From Folioceros fuciformis (Eukaryota > Anthocerotophyta > Anthocerotopsida > Anthocerotales), in assembly GCA_049999805.1 (NCBI GenBank), contig JBNGIO010005822.1, positions 1 to 59,765 on the forward strand: DNA of 59,765 bases, written 5' to 3'. The notes under the pieces were generated by a model. It was not told where the DNA came from, did no database searches, and was given only the letters and a program-made list of their open reading frames with translations. The translations under genes and the position numbers were made by a program. Position 1 is the stretch's first letter; every line of letters starts with the position of its first letter. Shown piece by piece: positions 57,661-59,765 of the stretch.

Positions 57661-57964
57661 AAAAACTCTCCAGTGTTTCTGACAGTGGGCACAAGTTGCA
57701 CACACATCCTGGCGTATTGAGGTGGCTGGAGGTCAAGGTGTTTGATATCCTGACTAGTCCATGCCTAGACTAGGTCTTCTAGCCAAGGGAAATGTTAGTT
57801 AGTACCTATTGTTGGCCTGGCTGCAGGCGGCGGATCGTGAATCCGGAAAAGGAAAAGACGCCGGTCCCGTTTTAAGTGCAACCTCGGGCGTCTTTTTATC
57901 CCAGTCTGTTGTCTGCACTGTAAGGAAATATACGGAGGTAGCGAGCGGGAGCGGAATCCGGGCG
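57661..57964. other. Intergenic spacer between HINT and PYM genes
   Basis: About 300 bases with the HINT 3' UTR and PYM promoter. An in-frame extension of the PYM frame reaches back to 57809 but its translation is not protein-like. Confidence 0.5.
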
Positions 57965-58865
57965 ATGGCATCTTCCGATAGCGGCAAGACGTTGGAAGTG
58001 TCCTCAGTGGCGTTGAAGGAAGGTGAGCGCGTTATAGCAGCCACCCGGCGGCCAGACGGTAGCTTACGGAAGGCAGTGCGCATCCGCGCGGGGTACACCC
58101 CGCAGGAAGAAGTGGCCATCTACCAGTCTAAGGGCTCGCAGGTGCGTGCTCACGCAGGTCTGTTTGATCCTTTGCTGCTTCAGTCCTCACCTGCTTGCTT
58201 GATTGCGTGTTTTCTTCTGCGTGCAGTTTCGACATGGAGGGCCGCAACTTCCTCCAGGCTACGACCCGGCGGATGTGCCCAAGGCAAAAACGAAGGCTGC
58301 TAAGAAGAACGAAAAGAGAAAGGAGAAGAAGCAGCAGGTGCCGGCCTTCTGGCTTATGTGAGCCCGCCTCTTGCTTGCCTTGCAAGTCGGCTGTTTCGGA
58401 GTTGGTTAATTAGGTTTCTTTTGCTAACACTTTTGCTGCATTTCAGATCGCTGCTGAGGCAGTAGGGTCCAAGCACGAGCCTGCTGCTTCCCCTGCGGAG
58501 CATGAAGCCCTGATCGGCCAAATGCAGACTCTCGATGTCGGCCTCCCAGGCGCATCTACGGAGTCTACCCCGACTGTCGAGAAGCGACTGAGGGCGTTAA
58601 AGAAAAAAGTGAGTGCGTCCCGGCTGAAATGTCGAATGTCTCTTTTCCTGGCAAAATGGATACATACGTACATACAGTCGGACTATATGAACGTCTGTGT
58701 GTCTCTGTGGCTGGGCTGGATCAGATGCGTCTAGCTGCTTCGTTGGAGGAGTTGGATGCTAGTGCGTTGAGCCAGGAGCAGATGGAGAAAGTGCGCAAGC
58801 TGCAGGAATGGCGGCGAGAGTTGCAAGACTTGGAGAGATCGTTGGAGCCTCCCAGAATGACGTGA
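57965..58865 (+). CDS. PYM: PYM (partner of Y14 and Mago) homologue
   Basis: PYM binds the Mago-Y14 dimer and helps disassemble exon junction complexes during translation. Exon 1 gives the N-terminal Mago/Y14-binding part: RVIAATRRPDGSLRKAVRIR followed by AGYTPQEEVAIYQSKGSQ, close to the plant family. The next exon has PQLPPGYDPADVPKAKTK and a basic run (KNEKRKEKKQQ). Later exons give a Gln/Glu-rich stretch and a final coiled-coil part (LSQEQMEKVRKLQEWRRELQ) ending at 58865. The ATG at 57965 (MASSDSGKTLEV) gives the usual length. The gene is convergent with the next one, 132 bases between stops. Confidence 0.85.
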
Positions 58866-58997
58866 ATGTGCAGGTGGTGATGTTTGCTGACGTCTGCGAT
58901 ACGAGTTCAAACGCCACAGCAAACATACCAGCAGCACCGTTTCATGTAAAATCCATCCTCACCGTTGCAGATGACAGCGGAGGAGGGGGGTGTTCTG

Positions 58998-59765
58998 TCA
59001 ACTCAAAACATTGGTAAGGAGAGTGAGGAGTTTCGTCCGGCCGTCCACAACCTCATCAAAGAGGTCGTTGACATGCCATTCCAAAGAATCGAGACAGGAG
59101 TGTAATGCGGCCGAGTTGTCCTTCACCTGCTGCACAGCCAGTATGAGCTTCTCCGTATCGGAGGGGGCCAGCACAGACGGCCCGCGGGAGAGCGGCTGCA
59201 GCTGAATAATGAGCGCCATGGTGCAGTGGTGTAGCACTTCGAAGTCGTGGAAGAAGGTAAGGAAAGGGCGCTTAGATCGCACCTTGCGATCCATCTCCTC
59301 GTTCACCAGCTCGCTGAGTCGCTGCAGCGACAGACACCAAGCGGACTTGAGGGACACGGCCTGCACGGCAAACGGCGGCCTGTCCCCAGCGTATACCAGC
59401 ACCCAGAGCAGCAGACGTCCCAGAAAAGCATTCACGTTCTTGACGGCAAACATGACGCCCCAAAAGCCCCCCCAGCGGCCGCACTTGTGGTCCACACGCT
59501 TCTCGTTCAGGCTGAGTAGCAGCTTCCCGTCGGCCTCGATCTTGGTGTCCAGCAAGTTGCGGTGCTCGGCCGCAAGCCGCATAGCCTCGTCCTTGCAGGC
59601 ATTTAGGGCATGGAGACAGCGGAGGCACTGACTCTTGAGGTTGGCGGTGTCCAGCGCCCGTACCCCGACCTCCGCCAGCATGTGGTACTGATCCAAGCCC
59701 GCGATCCCAGCCTTGAGAACATTGCACACCTCCAGCAACTTCACCGTCTCCTCCATGTAGCTCTC
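58998..59765 (-). CDS. BPS1/ROH1-like (BYPASS1-related) protein, 5' end outside the window
   Basis: The minus-strand frame is open from the right edge to a stop at 58998 (252 codons from the first Met, with three more in-frame codons before it). Features are KLLEVCNVLKAGIAGLDQYH near the left end of the protein, a hydrophobic stretch FLGRLLLWVLVYAG near residue 110, and a C-terminal LEWHVNDLFDEVVDGRTKLL. The last resembles the LF-x-x-(I/V)-V-x-x-R-(S/T) ending of plant BYPASS1/ROH1 (DUF793-type) proteins, and the mostly helical composition fits. Function of those proteins is in root-to-shoot signalling and exocyst binding, but the exact role here is unknown. The assignment is tentative because the N-terminal part is missing. 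Confidence 0.45.
   Translation of the reverse strand, partial: ESYMEETVKLLEVCNVLKAGIAGLDQYHMLAEVGVRALDTANLKSQCLRCLHALNACKDEAMRLAAEHRNLLDTKIEADGKLLLSLNEKRVDHKCGRWGGFWGVMFAVKNVNAFLGRLLLWVLVYAGDRPPFAVQAVSLKSAWCLSLQRLSELVNEEMDRKVRSKRPFLTFFHDFEVLHHCTMALIIQLQPLSRGPSVLAPSDTEKLILAVQQVKDNSAALHSCLDSLEWHVNDLFDEVVDGRTKLLTLLTNVLS

Overview
This window is nuclear DNA from a land plant. The genes are rich in short (about 70-250 bp) GT-AG introns. The proteins are plant-specific: RbcS with both classical intron positions, LIR1, a four-CRM-domain splicing factor, starch synthase III with CBM53 domains, plant GCN2, a plant SUN protein and an E-class PLS PPR protein. High gene density, small introns and a PPR protein with near-repeated PLS blocks fit a compact seed-free plant (bryophyte or lycophyte type) better than a flowering plant. 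The exact lineage cannot be settled from this sequence.

Layout, left to right. 1-13.4 kb: the edge of an uncertain minus-strand gene, then an SGTA-type TPR co-chaperone and a very long many-exon TRM3/TARBP1-type tRNA Gm18 methyltransferase, both on plus. 13.9-16.7 kb: an intronless PPR gene. 17.2-20.4 kb: an AT-rich, gene-free repeat island. 20.7-28.7 kb: an unrecognised plus-strand gene that runs tail-to-tail into starch synthase III on minus. 29.2-34.0 kb: a DBP5/LOS4-type helicase (minus), divergent from a plastid FAD oxidoreductase (plus). 34.4-47.3 kb: a CFM2-like CRM splicing factor (plus), a peroxisomal DHNA-CoA thioesterase (minus) and GCN2 (plus). 47.3-51.3 kb: a lumenal FKBP (plus), a SUN protein (minus) and RbcS (minus). 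51.5-53.0 kb: a second AT-rich island. 53.4-59.8 kb: LIR1 (plus), Hip (minus), a HINT nucleotide hydrolase (plus), PYM (plus), and a BPS1/ROH1-like gene (minus) cut by the window edge.

These are individually promoted eukaryotic genes, not an operon. About seven of the eighteen act in or for the plastid: starch synthesis, Rubisco, LIR1, group II intron splicing, a lumenal FKBP, phylloquinone biosynthesis and a desaturase-like enzyme. Several neighbours are head-to-head with very short shared promoters (helicase/FAD enzyme 146 bp, thioesterase/GCN2 180 bp, Hip/HINT 69 bp). Others are tail-to-tail with tiny gaps (unknown/SSIII 38 bp, FKBP/SUN 61 bp).

The non-gene content is dominated by tandem repeats (units of 23, 30, 33, 35, 42, about 79, about 100 and about 366 bp) and by two AT-rich islands that share one dispersed repeat. 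Three assembly gaps are present, and two of them lie inside tandem repeats. I found no convincing new multi-gene system. The best candidates for new biology are the unrecognised gene at 20.7-22.1 kb, the conserved but uncharacterised FAD oxidoreductase, the repeat-built linker of starch synthase III, and the RbcS/LIR1 intergenic region occupied by the repeat island.
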